NCBI GenBank assembly: GCA_963576735.1
Contig: OY755191.1
Coordinates: 7,903,608 to 7,967,607, forward strand
Origin: Bedellia somnulentella
Lineage: Eukaryota > Arthropoda > Insecta > Lepidoptera > Bedelliidae
DNA length: 64,000 nucleotides
Reading direction: 5' to 3'
Both the position numbers and the translations under genes were made by a program. The notes under the pieces are model-generated. The model worked only from the letters and a program-made list of their open reading frames with translations, did not search any database and had not been told where the DNA came from. Below, one piece after another: positions 1-10,852 of this stretch (positions are counted from its first letter, which is position 1; each line of letters begins with the position of its first letter).

Positions 1-113
1 ACTGCATTTCCTAATTGCATGAGAACGCATTAAGTATACTATTTGCAAGAGTGTATAATTTTCTGAATCCATATACTTATTCGATTTTTGTTATGCTTAA
101 GCCGTGTAGTTCC

Positions 114-345
114 GCCGTATAGTGCCGGCTTAGAATGTCACTACCCCTTTCTATCCACGGGTGTCGTAAGAGGCAACTTAGGGTATGGGGCTTTGTAAGT
201 GGTTTTTAGGCGACGCGGTCGGAGACCCATCACCATTTGATTTACAATCTTTTTTCCACTTAACTTCCAAAAGCAGCTGAAGAATTTTTTGATTCTGAAG
301 CTCTGGTTACCTGTTTTAGGGATTTATAGTCGTGAGTGTATTTAA
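114..345 (+). mobile_element. RTE-derived short retroposon, old copy
   Basis: Head (GTGCCGGCTTAGAAT), central boxes (GGAGACCCATCACC; ACTTCCAAAAG) and tail (AGGGATTTATAGTCGTGAG) of the family are all recognisable, with many changes. Confidence 0.75.
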
Positions 346-617
346 ATATGCTAAAGCCCTTTATATTATGTTAAGTGTGAACTATGGTATCAAACATCTG
401 TCACCACTCTTCGAATTTGAAAAGCTTTTAAAAAAATTAGCTCGAATGTTTTGTGTGAAGACTTTATTTAGTGTTTAATTTCGATTACGATACTTTGAAG
501 CTGTAGTAGCAGTTTATTGTACTTAGAAATATCAAATGATTTTGTTTAACTTATGTTCAGAGTTGCATATTTATAAGATTTAAGATATGGACTTGGTATG
601 GACACATCTGAATATGA

Positions 618-752
618 ACATACTTATACTCACGGCTATAAATCTCTAGAAGGAGAAGCCAGAGCTTAGGAATGAGAAATTCCTCAGTCACTTTTGGAAG
701 TTGAGTGGTGAAAACATTGTGAAGTAAATGTTTTTGATTATCCAACTGCACC
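618..752 (-). mobile_element. RTE-derived short retroposon, 3' part
   Basis: The minus strand carries the tail (TATAGCCGTGAG) and CACTTTTGGAAG-type core but lacks the head. It lies head-to-head with the next copy. Confidence 0.7.
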
Positions 753-757
753 GTTTG

Positions 758-1005
758 CTGTGTAGTGTCGGCTTAGAATAGCACTACCCCATTTCTTCCG
801 GTGGGTGTACGTAAGAGGCGACTAACGGTATTGGGGCTTTTAAGGGATTTTAAGCGATGCGGTTGGAGACACATCATCAACACCCTTAATTTCACCATCT
901 TTTCCCCACAAAAGTTCCAAAAGTGGCCGAGCAATTTCTAATTCCCTAGCTCTGGCTACCCCTTTAAGGGATTCATAGCCGTGAGTTTATGTATGTATGT
1001 ATCGT
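758..1005 (+). mobile_element. RTE-derived short retroposon, full-length
   Basis: Runs from GCTGTGTAGTGTCGGC through GGTTGGAGAC to CCTTTAAGGGATTCATAGCCGTGAG and an ATGT tail. Confidence 0.85.
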
Positions 1006-1514
1006 TTAAAAATCCTTTAAAAGCCCCAATACTTTTGTAGCCTCTTACAAATACTTGCGGAAAGAAATGTTAACATCAATAGTGTGAAAAACTGGTGTCT
1101 GAAGTCGGTTATTTGCCTGTGGTACAGGTCACCAGGTCCTCCGCGTGAGTGCTGAATAATTTTATTATTTTGTATCTGTCTACGGTCTGAGTATTACAAA
1201 TTAATTTAAGAAAAATAAAGGCAGCAAAAAATAAATGACAGTGAACCTATTGGTAAAATTTTAGTATACTATTTTAACTTTATAGTACTAAATGATCGGA
1301 AATAATTGAATCCTGGCGACCCTAATCAGGAAAATGGGATTCACCTATGAAATTATTATACTGCCCTAATTTTCGATATGTGTATAAATTTTGAAATAAA
1401 TCGGTCCAATTAAAAATGGGTCATAATCGAGTTTAAATGAGTCGGTTACATACATACAGATGAAACTAGTATAAAAGCGTGTTAATAAAATCGCACTAAC
1501 GATGAACGATAACG

Positions 1515-1675
1515 ACGAAGGGAGATTTAGGGTTGTGGTGATTTGGCTAGCGGCTCATTACAGACCTTCCTCATCTTATACAATATTATCCCTACTTAAA
1601 TTCTAAAAGTGGCTGGAGAATTTCTAATTATGAGACATTTTGGGACTTATTTTCATGAGTTTATGTACGGGTATC
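1515..1675 (+). mobile_element. RTE-derived short retroposon, very degenerate
   Basis: Only the core (TTCTAAAAGTGGCTGGAG AATTTCTAAT) and a decayed tail (TTCATGAGTTTATGTA) remain clear. Confidence 0.5.
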
Positions 1676-2765
1676 TATATGCCACAGCCAGGTAAAAAGT
1701 TACTGCTCTTTTGCCTCATCGCTCTTGCATCTTATCAAAATGCTTACTTTGTTGAAAGATAGTATGCAAACACCATAGAAGCATACAAATAGAGCGGAAA
1801 CCAAACGTAGATCAGTACAAAATTGCTAAAAACTAATTGTGAAAATAAGTTGTGTCGACACTCTAATTGGCTTATTCAATGTTCTGTTGTTGTTGTTGTA
1901 TACATTTGCTAAGTCAGTGAAAATGCACTTAATCATTTACAGATTTTGACATTCATCGTATATTCTCTATTTAGTAAAGTTCTCAAGGACTGGCTTGACA
2001 TTTTATACAATGGTTACTATATTTATATTACTCACGTTGTTAATTCCACATTACATTACATTTAGTTAGGTGTACAGTTTACACTTGTCGTACAGTTTTT
2101 ATAAATAAATATTTTAAGTTGATCTATTTTCAACAGTATTTTTTCCAAGTAAATTATTTTCTGAGTGAAAAACCTTTTTTTAATCTTTTTCGAACGGTCA
2201 AACTTTAATCAACCGGCAAAGACATCTTCAACAAACATGAAATCCTACTTTTGCTCTATTTAACTTGTACTCATCTTTCTTTTTATAAAAAAAGTTTATA
2301 AGCCCATAGCATTCGTGGTTCACCTTTATAGAGCAGAAAATAAAAGTGTTTTTTGCTTGAACAAGAGCTCATTTTTACTTGGTCTACAATTGTAAGGAAG
2401 GGATTATAGCAACAATTGTTTTTCTGTCTCATTTACTCGAGCTTTTAGATGAAATGGGAACGAATGAGTTCTCTTTGCTTTATTATAATGGTCCGCTAAT
2501 CTTGCAATTGGTTTTTTGTTTTTTTTTGCCAACAGATTATGGACTTATTTATTATTAGTCTGTTTTATTTTTATTTTTGTGTATATCTTTTATGCCATAA
2601 ATACATTACTTATTATTTTCCTTTTCTTCATCCATATATTATGTATTTCATTGCCTTCCTTTCATTGTACTTTCCTTTGACCTATCATTCATTAATTGCC
2701 ATTACGAATGGCAGAGAAAGACTTTTTATTGCCTTTTACTAGCTTTCCTCACATTCATTCATCTG

Positions 2766-2998
2766 AGCTGTTGAAGAATAGCACCTCCCCATTTTTTCCC
2801 GTGGGTGATCGTAAAAGGCAACTATAGAGTATTGGGGCTTTTTGAGTGTTTTTTAGTCAGTGTGGTTGGACACCAATCAACAAAAACCTTTACTTCACAA
2901 TCTTCCCCCCACTCAACTTCTAAAATTGGCTGAGGAAATTCTTATTATGAAACTCTGGCTATACCTTTTAGGGATTTATAGCTGTGAGTATATATAAT
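2766..2998 (+). mobile_element. RTE-derived short retroposon, old copy
   Basis: GAATAGCACCTCCCC head, GTGGTTGGACACC core and GGGATTTATAGCTGTGAG tail are visible. Confidence 0.75.
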
Positions 2999-3756
2999 GT
3001 ATTATGGGCCTCAGGGGTTAACGTACCCGTGACTTTCTTGGTCATTCAAATGGTTAAAACTATCGAGTTTAAAGGAGTCGGATACATACATATATACATA
3101 CTGGTGAAGCTAACATAAACATATTAAAATCACTTAAGTAATGTGCATTAAGGATTGTAGTGATAAGAGATATTCCATACTATATGCGTCTACCTTCAGG
3201 ATGATACGGAATATGGATAAGCTATCATAAAAACTAGTATTAAAAAGTATCAACGAACTAAAATCTGTATTTAATGCTCAACAAACTCCCTAAGATAGAT
3301 AAAGTGAAAACACTGAAAGTTGCTGAAGAGTTTTACAAAATTAATAGTTCCGTGGTAGCGGCTGAAAGTGTTTTGTCCAAGTTTAATTATCTCAAGAGAA
3401 GTTCATGAAAGCGGTCGGTAGTGAACTGGCTGTTTTCATATCAACTTTAGCGTTCCATTTTACTGGTGTTACATTTTAAGACATAGACTTAATCATTTTG
3501 AAGGATTACTTATTTAATTTATGAACATTTTGTGATGAACTTCAATATTTTGATATGATTTCAGGAAAAAAGCACAACAATTATGGTATAACTGTCGATT
3601 ATCCCTTATACTAGATACTTTTATCCCTTCTTGTAGATACTTTTGTTTTTCCTATACGTTTGTCTCTTGCAAGTAAAATATAAGCTTTAAAACTATCCTA
3701 GGCATATAAAAGTAGCGAGCAATGGAATCAGAAATCACTCGGATACTTATGTAAAT

Positions 3757-3972
3757 TACATACATACATGCATATATTCACGGCTATAAACCCCTCAAAG
3801 GAGTAGCCAGAGCTTCAAAATAAAAAAAATTATTTAGCCACTTTTGGAAGTTAAGTGGGGAAAAGATTCTAAAATAAATGTTTTTGCTTATGGGTCTCCA
3901 ACCGCATCGCCCAAAAATCACTTAAAAAGCCCCACTACCAAAAGTTGCCTCTTACGATCACCCATGGGAAGA
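3757..3972 (-). mobile_element. RTE-derived short retroposon, 5' end lost
   Basis: Tail and core are present on the minus strand. The head stops at about 3972, just before the MITE that begins at 3983. Confidence 0.75.
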
Positions 3973-3982
3973 AATTGAATAA

Positions 3983-4570
3983 GGGGGCGTCCATAAATTA
4001 CGTGAGGTGTTTTGTTTAATTTTTTGTCCCTCCCTCCCCCCTTGGTGAGATGTCGTGAGATTTTATTCAAACCATTCCACCATTTCCCAATCTCACGTGA
4101 GATTTTTGACGATGTGGGTTTCTTACTTGTGTGTGTGTACCGTAAATTTGGCCAACATTGAGCTATTAAAAGAAGAAAAGAGCATGTATGAAAAGATTAA
4201 TGGATGTAAACGAAGCAAGAGAGGTTTGCAGGGTCGTACACAGTGGCAATCGATAGTCTCTGCCTACGCCAATGGGAAATAGTGGTTTGACATTCAGTGG
4301 ATGTATAACGTCGAAGTATGAATAAAATTGTTTTCTTTTGAATTAGAGAATAATATTAATCGTATTACGATGACACTGCAGATTAAATCTTAAGTGTGTA
4401 CAATTTCGATTGAATGGATCAAAAAAGTATATCATTTTTTGTATCAATCAGAATTAAAATTGCATGATATTTGAAGAGACCCCCCCCCCTCTCTCCATCG
4501 TGAGATTAGATGAGATTTGACTCGACCCCCTCCCCCCCTAAATCACCTCACGTAATTTATTGATGCCCCC
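3983..4570. mobile_element. 588-bp MITE with 27-bp TIRs, PIF/Harbinger-like
   Basis: The ends are inverted repeats (GGGGGCGTCCATAAATTACG and GGGGGCATCAATAAATTACG, each continuing TGAGGTG) with two mismatches. A 3-bp TAA flanks both sides (3980-3982, 4571-4573), as PIF/Harbinger elements produce. C-rich subterminal repeats (CCCTCCCCCC) are visible. There is no transposase. The interior holds an RTE 3' fragment (4165-4285). Confidence 0.75.
4165..4285 (+). mobile_element. RTE 3' fragment inside the MITE
   Basis: It matches the last ~40 codons of the RTE protein (AAGAGCATGTATGAAAAGAT ... CTCTGCCTAC), ending near CCAATGGGAA, without the ATGT tail. Confidence 0.75.
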
Positions 4571-4611
4571 TAAGGAAAAGATGACTAGATAAAAAACAGT
4601 TGGTGCTAAGT

Positions 4612-4690
4612 TTCCATCCACATCGCTTATCAATCACCTAAATAGCCTCATATCCACAGTAGCCTTGTTTGACACCCACGAGGGTGAAAG
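4612..4690 (-). mobile_element. RTE-derived short retroposon, decayed fragment
   Basis: Weak resemblance to the head and core on the minus strand (CCACATCGCTTATCAATCAC, CACCCACGAGGG). Confidence 0.4.
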
Positions 4691-4761
4691 ATTCCGTACA
4701 GAGATTAACGCACTAAATTACACAACACATATTTCATTCTACCTGAGAATATAAAATATAC

Positions 4762-4882
4762 ATACACATACTCACGCTATTATCTTCCATTGGGATGTGC
4801 AGAAGCTATTGATCACCACATTTTACGATCCTGCCAAACCTCTCAAACTTTAGTCAATCTTTTTATACATGAATAGTATCAT
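4762..4882 (-). mobile_element. RTE 3' fragment, degenerate
   Basis: The minus strand carries the 3' terminus: ACTCACGCTATTATC, CATTGGGATGTGCAGA, TTTTACGATCCTGCC. Confidence 0.65.
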
Positions 4883-5011
4883 TTTTAATAAAAAGCCTTT
4901 CTCTAATGTTGTAAAACTATACTAATCTATACGATAATAACAGTAAAAATTACTACTTAATCGTTGTTGTTTCAAGCACTTGAATAACATTACAAATGTT
5001 TTTTGTTCCAG

Positions 5012-5096
5012 AGCGTTCCTAAGAATATTATGCGTCTGTTGTCCTAGAAAACTTAGAAGAAAATACCAACCACAGCTGAGATCCAAACAATCGCAG
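5012..5096 (+). CDS. Dop1R2: Internal exon, cytoplasmic tail of a dopamine D1-like GPCR (Dop1R2/DAMB-like)
   Basis: An 85-nt exon follows a pyrimidine-rich acceptor (TTTTTTGTTCCAG) and ends in CAG before GTGGGT. It adds one base to a preceding codon and then reads 28 codons: an amphipathic helix-8 stretch (RAFLRIL), a cysteine pair for palmitoylation (CVCC), then a basic PRKLRRKYQP segment and RSKQSQ. This is the region just after TM7 in class A receptors. From memory of the family, the CCPRK..RRKYQP..RSK pattern is closest to insect Dop1R2/DAMB, a Gs/Gq-coupled dopamine receptor. Upstream exons with the seven helices must lie left of the window. A second possible donor (GTATAA) lies 4 nt downstream at 5101. 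The gene assignment is inference from this short exon; other aminergic receptors are possible. Confidence 0.68.
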
Positions 5097-6517
5097 GTGG
5101 GTATAACTTTGAAGTTCGTTTTTATTTTGATCAAGATAGTACCACAAATAAAGATAATTAATGTAACGCATTAGTGATTAACGCAATGTGTTATTCTTAA
5201 ACTTTTTGTTTATTGAAGTTTCAGTTGAAATATTACTTAGAATAATACTTGATCTATCAGAACTTTTATGTACTCAAAAATCTTTCTGTAGTGAATTTAA
5301 CATTGTTATTGAGAAGCTCAAATAAATAAAATCCACTTACATTGAAATGTTTTGCTTTGGTTGCGATGTTATTCCTTTTGTTTGATATTTTATTATTTAC
5401 TTACAGTTCCGTACTACACGACGATATTATTCATCCAGTGAATTAGTGGGCATACAACAAATAAGGCAAAACTCCTGCGAGCAAACTTATATATAGCGGC
5501 TCATTGTAATCCTCCATTTTTCTTTCGTTCTTAATACTCAATAGTGCCTTCTCGCATATCAAATCATAGTTGTGTACCGCTATATGTTAAATAAAAGTTA
5601 TGGGAACAGTAAAGAAATTGATTACTCTGGAAATTTTAAAGAAATTCAGACTTACAAGGTACGTGTGTAATGAAAAATGTTTTGTTGCACTTCAGAATCG
5701 TGTTCTATTTGAGTAAGAAAATAATCGATTCGTGAGTTTCAAAACGTATGAACTTCGAAAATCGATATTTTTCTTGCGATTAAAGTCCTCGTGTTTTTGC
5801 ACTCAACTACATATTGCATACCTCCAAAACTTGTTGATCCTATGTGAACTATTTTCACTCAAACTTTACTACTCTTATATGTCTACATGTATTAATGTTA
5901 CGGCTCTTAGACCGTGCATGTAAACTTTCCTCGAATGAAATCTACCAATGTTTTACTTCCATTGATGTACTGAACACACTTAAACAGTTTTGCTTCTTGC
6001 TTTTTATGTGTTATTGTTGTTTTTTCTTTTTCTTTAGTTCTGATTTATATCATTGTGAACGTTGGCCTGATTCCTGAATGTATGTTTCTGTAATCATATG
6101 TACGCTCGGCTCGACGAAACGAATGTTAATATTCCCTGCATGAACAAATAAACTGTAATTTATGGTCTCGTAATCCTACTAATGACGAATGACGATGTAA
6201 TGTGTGTAGGCTCCTACTATATGGACTAATGACTTGATGAATTCGCTGGAAGTCGATGTATAAGGGCAGCACGGAACCGGTTATTGTGGAGTCTTTAGGG
6301 GAGGTCTATGTCCAGCAGTGGAATTCCACTGGCTTAAATAATGATAACGACGACAATTAAAATAGCTTTTCTAAAAAAGACCAGTGCTAGAAAGCTGTCA
6401 AATAAAGCTGACGATGCGTAAAGTTATGAATAGGTAAAAAATAACTATATATACGTGTATAATATATTATTCATTATTTTGTACAAAAAATAAATTGTGT
6501 TTATGTAGAATATCATT

Positions 6518-6735
6518 ACCAATTTCTGCCCACGGGTGTTGCAAGAGGCGATATAGGTTTTAGAGGCTTTTAATAGAATGTGAGGCGTTGCGGCTGGAGA
6601 CCATCATCAACAATTCTTTAATTTACCATCTATTGAAAAATGAACTGCAAAAAGGGCCCCAGTATGTACTGATTTTGAAGCTCTGGCTACCCTTTTTCTG
6701 GGAATCATATCCGTGAGCATATGTATGTACTACAT
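6518..6735 (+). mobile_element. RTE-derived short retroposon, degenerate
   Basis: Head (CCACGGGTGTTGCAAGAGGCG), GGCTGGAGACC and GAAGCTCTGGCTACCC with an ATCCGTGAGCATATGTATG tail. Confidence 0.65.
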
Positions 6736-7224
6736 AAATCCATGGCCATATTCGTGTCATATAAATCTTATCAAGAATTGAAGTCTGACTGACAGACTTC
6801 TGTATACAAAACATGTTTATTTTTTCCGTGTGTATCAATTGCTTTAGACGACAAAATATTCCTGCCCTTGGTTCTGGTAAATGAATAATAACAGTAGTTT
6901 TGGGGTAGTTACATAGCAAGCCATATCACCATACAAAAATATTTTTTTGTAAAAAATACAAGGCGTAACATATTATCGTACTATTTTTGTATCTAGTAGT
7001 CAGAAATATTTTGTAAAATTCTACACGGACGCATTTTAACTAAGGATTTACCGAACCACAACGATTTGCTCAAAAGAAAGTCCTCGTCGAATAATGCCAT
7101 TACATGATTAATATGTTTGAAGAAGCACGAAGACTATTTTCATCAAAACTTGTGAAACGTTTTTTGTTTTTATTTCTTAAGAGCAATATGAATAGCGTAT
7201 GATTCTGAAGCTACGGCTAATAGC

Positions 7225-7285
7225 CATTAGTTTCAAGAGGGTCGAGACTATTTGATTGCGTCTTTGTACGATCCTGACAAAGCAG
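7225..7285 (-). mobile_element. RTE 3' end remnant
   Basis: AGCCATTAGTTTCAAGAGGG ... TTTGTACGATCCTGACAAAG matches the minus-strand terminus of the RTE. Confidence 0.45.
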
Positions 7286-7544
7286 TGAATTATAAGCAAC
7301 ACAGGGAAAAGAAACAATTAATTACTACGTTCGTTCTAACCTTGTATTAATGTACAATATGCTAGTAAAGTAGTAATAGACTGTCAATCAATATTGACTG
7401 ATTGACGCTTCCCACATATTCTAAGTTTAGCTTTTGCAACCAAGTCAATTCCAATCACTTATTACCGTCCTTCAATTAAATAAAATAATAGCTAGAATAT
7501 GTTTTCTTTCCCTTTATATTTCATGTTATTAACTTACTATAATA

Positions 7545-7678
7545 CTTTGTACTTTATACCTACCATCTTGTCCCCTATCATCTCTCAAATGTGGTCGAGG
7601 AGTTTCTAGCTCTGAAATTCTGGCTCCCTCTTTTTGAGATTTATGGCCGTTAATACAGATATGTATGTATAATATATA
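7545..7678 (+). mobile_element. RTE-derived short retroposon, 3' half
   Basis: ACCATCTTGTCCCCTATCA, AATGTGGTCGAGGAG and a decayed GATTTATGGCCGTTAAT tail. Confidence 0.55.
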
Positions 7679-7680
7679 TA

Positions 7681-7922
7681 TGCTGTGTAGTGTCGGCTTA
7701 GAATAGCACTACCCCATTTCTTCCGGTGGGTGTACGTAAGAGGCGACTAACGGTATTGGGGCTTTTAAGGGATTTTGGGCGATGCGGTTAGAGACCCATC
7801 ACCAACAACCTTTATTTTTACCATCTTTTCCCCACTCATATTTCCAAAAGTGGCTGAGGAATTTCTAATTCCTTAGCTCTGACTACCCCTTCTAGGGATT
7901 TCAAGCCGTGAGTATATGTATG
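7681..7922 (+). mobile_element. RTE-derived short retroposon, full-length with target duplication
   Basis: A good copy from GCTGTGTAGTGTCGGC to CAAGCCGTGAGTATATGTATG. It is flanked by TATAATATAT repeats, which fit a target-site duplication. Confidence 0.85.
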
Positions 7923-8454
7923 TACGTATTTATAATATATCTATAGCGATTACCATTAAAGTTTTTTATTAATATAAAAAGTTGTATTTGATAGCGATAT
8001 TTTAGAAAAAACGAATAACACGACAATGCTTGTTTATTATACATAACATTTGTAATATGGTTAATTTCATAGTATAAAAACAAATTATAAAATGGAGTAC
8101 TTAATACTTTTGATAACCAAGATTAAGTTTTGCTACGTTTGCTACAACTACTTGCTCACCCGCGGAACTTCGTTTACTTACTTTACTTGTTTTAAAGATA
8201 AGATCTTCTTATAATGCAATGCCCAACTTTTATACAACTTATATTTAATAATAAAAAACTTGAGTTAGACTAAAATCTGTAGTGACAGCCTTTGACATGG
8301 TTAAGTTTTTATTGAACCATCATTAAGCTTTAGATTTTTGGTATAATCCAAGAATATTATCTATGGTTTTATAGTCCCACGAAACATGCTACTGCTCCTA
8401 CCAACTATTTTACTTGTTCTTAACCGAAACACATACCCCCAGCAATAAATCCCA

Positions 8455-8510
8455 GAACACCGGAAATAAATGGATTAGTGCTACCCGACACTAAAAAAGC
8501 TATAACAACA
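8455..8510 (-). mobile_element. RTE-derived retroposon head fragment
   Basis: CACCGGAAATAAATGG ... GTGCTACCCGACACTA resembles the family head on the minus strand. Confidence 0.45.
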
Positions 8511-8524
8511 ACACAACAACAATA

Positions 8525-8989
8525 GGCTATTTGACTGTAATAAAAATATACATTTCTTTTATTTCATTAGTCTAAATATTTCTTTTTTGGAGCAATATGT
8601 AATAATGCGAGATAAAAATATATCATTATTTCACTAAAATCCGTCTTCTAAAATAAGTATTTTTGATGCAACTGTCACGTGACTAAAAACGACCGTTATT
8701 GGCTATTTCTATAATGAAGTAGATCGCGCATAAACAGACTGTGTATCGCTTCGCTCATTGGTGTTTAATGCGGAATTGACGTCATTTGTGCTACAGCCGC
8801 CATCTTACTTAAAGTCGCGTTTTCGCGGCACATTTGAATATTGCATTTTCTTTTTCGATTTTTTAATAAAACAGCTAAAATGAAGACAGAAAAATATTTT
8901 TTTAGGGCTCCTTAATAATTATACATATTATACATATATATAAACAAATTAACACCTTAAGATAGTTTTCAAAACTTAGTCAAATAGCG
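8525..8989. mobile_element. 465-bp MITE, TA target, short TIRs
   Basis: The ends are [G/C]GCTATTTGACT in inverted orientation with TA on both sides (8523-8524, 8990-8991). There is no coding sequence. The interior is AT-rich apart from a GC-richer stretch around 8750-8830. Family unknown; a Tc1/mariner-type MITE fits the TA. Confidence 0.55.
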
Positions 8990-9000
8990 TATTATCATTT

Positions 9001-9080
9001 TCTAAATCTGTCCCATCCTTTCACAGTACCCAGTAGCCACGCTAAAGTACTCGTCGGTGTCCTAGTAAGAGATGTGTTCT
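9001..9080 (+). pseudogene. Degenerate copy 1 of the 9728 exon start, with acceptor
   Basis: The intron end, the acceptor (CCTTTCACAG) and about 45 nt of the exon are repeated. In the short frame two in-frame stops (TAG TAA) follow the VS codons. It breaks into a minus-strand piece of the RTE-derived retroposon at about 9085. Confidence 0.6.
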
Positions 9081-9084
9081 ACCA

Positions 9085-9195
9085 CATCGCCCAAAAATCA
9101 CTGAAATAAATCGCAAAAGCTAAAGTTACCTCTTCTTTGTGCGGAAATAAATGGATTAATACTATTCTAACCCGACACTACAAAGCTATAACAAC
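9085..9195 (-). mobile_element. RTE-derived retroposon fragment fused to exon copy 1
   Basis: Matches core and head on the minus strand (CATCGCCCAAAAATCACT; ATTCTAACCCGACACTAC). Confidence 0.55.
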
Positions 9196-9264
9196 AACAT
9201 CAAAACTATTGTCAGTTCAAAAACGATTTCCTAAATCTCTCAATCGATTATCATTTCAAGAACA

Positions 9265-9358
9265 TTTTTTTAAATCTGTTCCATCAATTCACAGTACCCA
9301 GTAACCACAATGATTTACTTGTCGGTGTCCCAGCAAGAGATGTGCCAGTTGTGACAAT
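9265..9358 (+). pseudogene. Degenerate copy 2 of the 9728 exon start, with acceptor
   Basis: The acceptor (AATTCACAG) and about 63 nt of the exon are repeated with roughly seven substitutions. The short frame stays open to the same TGA. It also runs into a degenerate minus-strand retroposon at about 9358, so copies 1 and 2 look like one duplicated unit of intron, exon start and retroposon. Confidence 0.6.
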
Positions 9359-9435
9359 GTCTCCAGCCCCATATCCCAAAAACCACTTAAATATTATTCC
9401 AATAACCTTTAGTTGTTTCTTCTTCCTTCCGAAAC
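9358..9435 (-). mobile_element. RTE-derived retroposon fragment fused to exon copy 2
   Basis: TGTCTCCAGCCCCATATCCC AAAAACCACTTAAA and CCAATAACCTTTAG align with the minus-strand core and head. Confidence 0.45.
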
Positions 9436-9445
9436 AAATGACTAA

Positions 9446-9619
9446 CGCCCGATTTCTGAATTGAGTATTCAAGCTGAGAAAAACAAAATATTTATACTTA
9501 GTACTGAGACTTAGGTATCGTTTTGTCTCATTCAGTTGTTAAGGTTTCATTGCGACAGAACGAGTTGTTCTTGAACTTAAGTTGTTCTCAGCTGAAATAC
9601 TCAATTCAGAAATCGGGCG
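9446..9619. mobile_element. 174-bp MITE with ~35-bp TIRs, TAA target
   Basis: Both ends carry CGCCCGATTTCTGAATTGAG continuing GTATTtCAGCTGAGAA in inverted orientation, nearly identical. TAA flanks each side (9443-9445 and 9620-9622), as for PIF/Harbinger. A half copy of the same family is at 33660-33710. Confidence 0.8.
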
Positions 9620-9727
9620 TAAGAACTTTTAAAAGCCTACTTTAAGCAGCCATTAATACAGTTATAAAACAATCCAAGACTGTATATTTAAAATAAAAAA
9701 TATATATCCCCTCCCATGCTTTCACAG

Positions 9728-9887
9728 TACCCAGTAGCCACGATGATGTACTCATCGGTTTCCCAGCAAGAGATGTGCCGGTTGTGACGGCAGGCGCGCG
9801 GCGGCTTGAGCCGGTCGCGACCGCGCTGCTCCTGATGTCACGGGCCGGTGGACGGACGCAAAGCGCTCCGGACCAACCGGCGACAGA
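9728..9887 (+). CDS. Candidate C-terminal exon of the receptor gene, readable in two frames
   Basis: A strong acceptor (CATGCTTTCACAG) precedes this GC-rich exon and a good donor (GACAGA|GTAAGC) follows. In phase 0, matching a splice from 5096, it reads 19 residues (YPVATMMYSSVS...CRL) and stops at TGA 9785-9787. In the other frame, entered with one carried-over base, it is open to the donor and codes a proline/arginine/alanine-rich segment with GC-rich third positions, ending with two bases that join in phase to the exon at 11273. Differences from the degenerate copy at 9294 fall more often on third positions of the first frame, which favours the short tail. Two upstream partial copies and one downstream copy of this exon exist. 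Confidence 0.5.
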
Positions 9888-10151
9888 GTAAGCTTAGGTA
9901 TGTCTAGGACCTTTTTATAATTATGGTGTAGATTTATGCATGTGAAGAGTTTTCAAATTGCTTTATGTTATAATTTTTTGTTGTTTTGAATGATGTAAAT
10001 CTTCCAAACGAAATAATTAAAAAAATATATGTAATGGTCATTTAAGTGGAGTGTGTTGAGGTGACTTTTTTTTGTTCATTATTATCAATAGCAGTTAATA
10101 ATTTAAAACAAATATATACAATAGCAAAAAAAACAACAAAAAATATTAAGT

Positions 10152-10232
10152 GCTCGAGTCGGTCGCGACCCCGCTGCTCCTGGACAAACGCAAAGCGCTC
10201 CGGACTAACCGGCGACCGATAAACTTAGATAA
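10152..10232 (+). pseudogene. Partial copy of the 3' half of the 9728 exon and its donor
   Basis: The GC-rich 3' half (CGGTCGCGACC...CCGCTGCTCCTG, then GCAAAGCGCTCCGGAC) is repeated with an internal deletion. The donor has decayed (GATAAACTTAG in place of GAGTAAGCTTAG). Confidence 0.6.
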
Positions 10233-10270
10233 TTGGTATTTCGTTTATTGGTTATTTAAGTTAAGTAAGT

Positions 10271-10526
10271 AAGCTGTGTAGCGCCGGCTTCGAATAGCGC
10301 TACCCCATTTCTACCGGTGGGTGTACGTAAGAGGCGACTAACGGTATTGGGGCTTTTGAGGGAACATTGGGCGATGCGGTTGGAGACCCATCACCAACAA
10401 CCTTAATTATAACATCTTTTCCCCACTCAACTTTCCAAGAGTGGCTGAGGAATTTCTAATTCCTTAGCTCTGGCTACCCTTTCTAGGGAATTATAGCCGT
10501 GAGTATATGTATGTATGTATGTATGT
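10271..10526 (+). mobile_element. RTE-derived short retroposon, full-length with 13-bp target duplication
   Basis: A complete copy ending in (ATGT)n, flanked by AAGTTAAGTAAGT at 10258-10270 and 10527-10539. Confidence 0.92.
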
Positions 10527-10852
10527 AAGTTAAGTAAGTTTAGATCATGTTTAGGTAATAGATTTCTAAGGTAAAAAATATTGACAAGCATTTGACCCAT
10601 CCAAAATTAAAAACGATGTATGTTTTTTACCTGCTTCCTATTATGAACAATTCACCATGCAGATGATCCCATTGAAATATAACACCCTACAAAAACCCGC
10701 AACCATATAAATATATTTTTTAGTAGTGAAATAGGATAATATAATTCATGTCATATTTTACGCAGATCAGGTAGGCCCTAAACTAAGTAAGACTTGTATT
10801 ATGGGATGGGACAGTAAGTCAACGATATATTCAATATTATATGATACACATA

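Noticed and set aside
2539..2742. 67-codon hydrophobic ORF
   Set aside because: T-rich sequence gives Phe/Leu/Tyr runs; no start context or neighbours.
9284..9472. 62-codon minus ORF over exon copy 2
   Set aside because: Does not fit the strong plus-strand acceptor repeated three times; the frame is not kept in the other copies.
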